Shown here in pieces: positions 62,787-64,000 of a stretch of 64,000 nt of DNA. Source of the DNA: Tubulanus polymorphus (Eukaryota > Nemertea > Palaeonemertea > Tubulaniformes > Tubulanidae); NCBI RefSeq assembly GCF_964204645.1, contig NC_134027.1, positions 13,196,485-13,260,484 of the forward strand, in the 5' to 3' direction. Each line of letters starts with the position of its first letter. Position 1 is the stretch's first letter. Both the position numbers and the translations under genes were made by a program. The notes under the pieces were generated by a model. The model was not told the origin of the DNA. It searched no databases and saw only the letters and a program-made list of their open reading frames with translations.

Positions 62787-64000
62787 GAAAACTAATGTCC
62801 TTAAAACTCACAAAAATCATAGATGATGTCATGAGCTACAACTTTCCAATTGATTGTGGTTACAAAATATGCAGGTACGAATATAATAAAGAAATGCTAA
62901 GATATTGTATTATTCAACGCCCCCTGGTGGCCATATACGAGATCCAATTACCTTGAAACTCACCACAATCATAGAACATGTTATGAACTACAACTTTCTA
63001 ATTGATTGTGGTAGCAAAATACGCTTAGGTATCAATATAATGTGGAAAAACTTTTTCCCACTTACGAATGAGTACTGGTGACACCAAGATGGCCGCCAAT
63101 TGCGTCATAATTGGCTGATGAAAAATACCTGTCTCAGGTATAAAACATCCCTTTCCATAGAATACCCATCACAAATTGCAATGAGAAATGGCAAACCAGT
63201 AGGAAGCTACAGGACTCAGAATTCGGGCCAAAATTAACATTTGTGGGCACTAAAAAGGTCATAGGACGGCCATCTTGAGTCCGACCGACCCAATTTTTGT
63301 TATGTTGATGGGCCCTGGGGGGATTCACATATATCCGAAAGACCAAGGTAATTGATCAAAGCGTCTTCAAAATTTCCCCCAAAAAGTTCAAAAATGTGTA
63401 AAAAGTGCTGATTTTGGTGAACAACAATGGCTGCTAGTTGGCCATCTTGATTCTGACAGGGCCAGTTTTTGGGCAGAAGATGTGTCTAGGGTAGATACAT
63501 GTGTAACCCAAATATCAAGACATTACCTTGAAGCGTCTTCAAAACTTCCCAAAATAACTGGATTCCGTCTACCGACGAACGGACGGACGACGGACGAAAA
63601 GTGAACGCAATAGCCCGCTGGGACTAAAGTCCCAAGTGGGCTGAAAACTAATGTCCTTAAAACTCACAAAAATCATAGATGATGTCATGAGCTACAACTT
63701 TCCAATTGATTGTGGTTACAAAATATGCAGGTACGAATATAATAAAGAAATGCTAAGATATTGTATTATTCAACGCCCCCTGGTGGCCATATACGAGATC
63801 CAATTACCTTGAAACTCACCACAATCATAGAACATGTTATGAACTACAACTTTCTAATTGATTGTGGTAGCAAAATACGCTTAGGTATCAATATAATGTG
63901 GAAAAACTTTTTCCCACTTACGAATGAGTATTGGTGACACCAAGATGGCCGCCAATTGCGTCATAATTGGCTGATGAAAAATACCGGTCTGAGGTATAAA
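62787..64000 (+). repeat. 856-bp tandem units of helitron-like 3' half
   Basis: 62,787-63,642 and 63,643 to the window end are nearly identical 856-bp units. Each begins inside a core repeat (GAAAACTAATGTCCTTAAAA) directly after the terminal hairpin of the preceding unit. Only a few substitutions are seen near 63,930 and 63,985. The array continues beyond the window. Confidence 0.9.

Noticed and set aside
62278-63346. Two identical 70-aa minus-strand frames
   Set aside because: They are the same non-coding part of the 856-bp repeat unit read twice. No domain is present.
1-64000. tRNA or rRNA genes
   Set aside because: No cloverleaf with A/B boxes and no rRNA core sequence was recognised on reading both strands.

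Overview
The window is about 64 kb of animal genomic DNA that consists almost entirely of mobile elements. I see no bacterial signals. The evidence is spliced exons, retrotransposons with LTRs, a Penelope-like element, hammerhead-type motifs and helitron-like minisatellite elements. That mixture is typical of marine invertebrates. I lean towards a lophotrochozoan (mollusc or relative), but this is inference and no single host gene settles it.

Region 1 (1-12,065) is an AT-rich Polinton/Maverick, a virus-like DNA transposon cut by the left window edge. It carries the end of an A32-like packaging ATPase (+), a virion gene block on the minus strand (zinc-finger protein, major capsid protein, membrane proteins, unrecognised proteins, penton-like minor capsid protein), an OB-fold-like small protein and a protein-primed family B DNA polymerase in five open segments. 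Five virion-block genes start with the same spaced motif (AATTTTTT, 7 nt, TAAATG), which looks like a gene-class promoter. A 188-bp palindrome with AG...CT ends closes the region. Integrase and protease would lie to the left, outside the window.

Region 2 (12,069-17,000) holds a Ty3-type integrase fragment interrupted by a 1.1-kb Mutator-like non-autonomous element with long TIRs and a 9-bp target duplication. It also holds the first of three copies of a promoter-plus-first-exon repeat and remnants of SANT-like exons. Region 3 (16,830-27,000) is a second, badly decayed Polinton polymerase on the plus strand. It is split by an 8,668-bp insertion that has long TIRs and a perfect 6-bp target duplication, and that contains a palindromic 62-bp array, a decayed hammerhead motif and a Penelope-like element with RT, GIY-YIG and a hammerhead core.

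Region 4 (27,000-35,100) carries a three-exon Myb/SANT-like gene on the minus strand with consistent splice phases. One intron contains a 41-bp-arm hairpin with a hammerhead-like loop. A compact helitron-like element and a tyrosine-recombinase relic follow. Region 5 (35,140-39,779) is a decayed Ty3 retrotransposon with 148-bp LTRs and TSD TTTTC. Region 6 (42,540-52,266) is a large Ty3 retrotransposon with LTRs of about 1.8 and 2.3 kb, a canonical -1 frameshift site between gag and pol, and an extra zinc-finger ORF after pol that sits behind a strong splice acceptor.

Region 7 (52,300-60,300) is a field of TIR elements and the other two copies of the promoter/first-exon repeat. Region 8 (60,340-64,000) is a cluster of helitron-like elements built from ~154-bp core repeats, expanded as 856-bp tandem units that run off the window. 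Most genes here belong to separate elements that have inserted into one another. The exceptions are the Polinton genes and the two Ty3 gene sets, which each form a functional unit.
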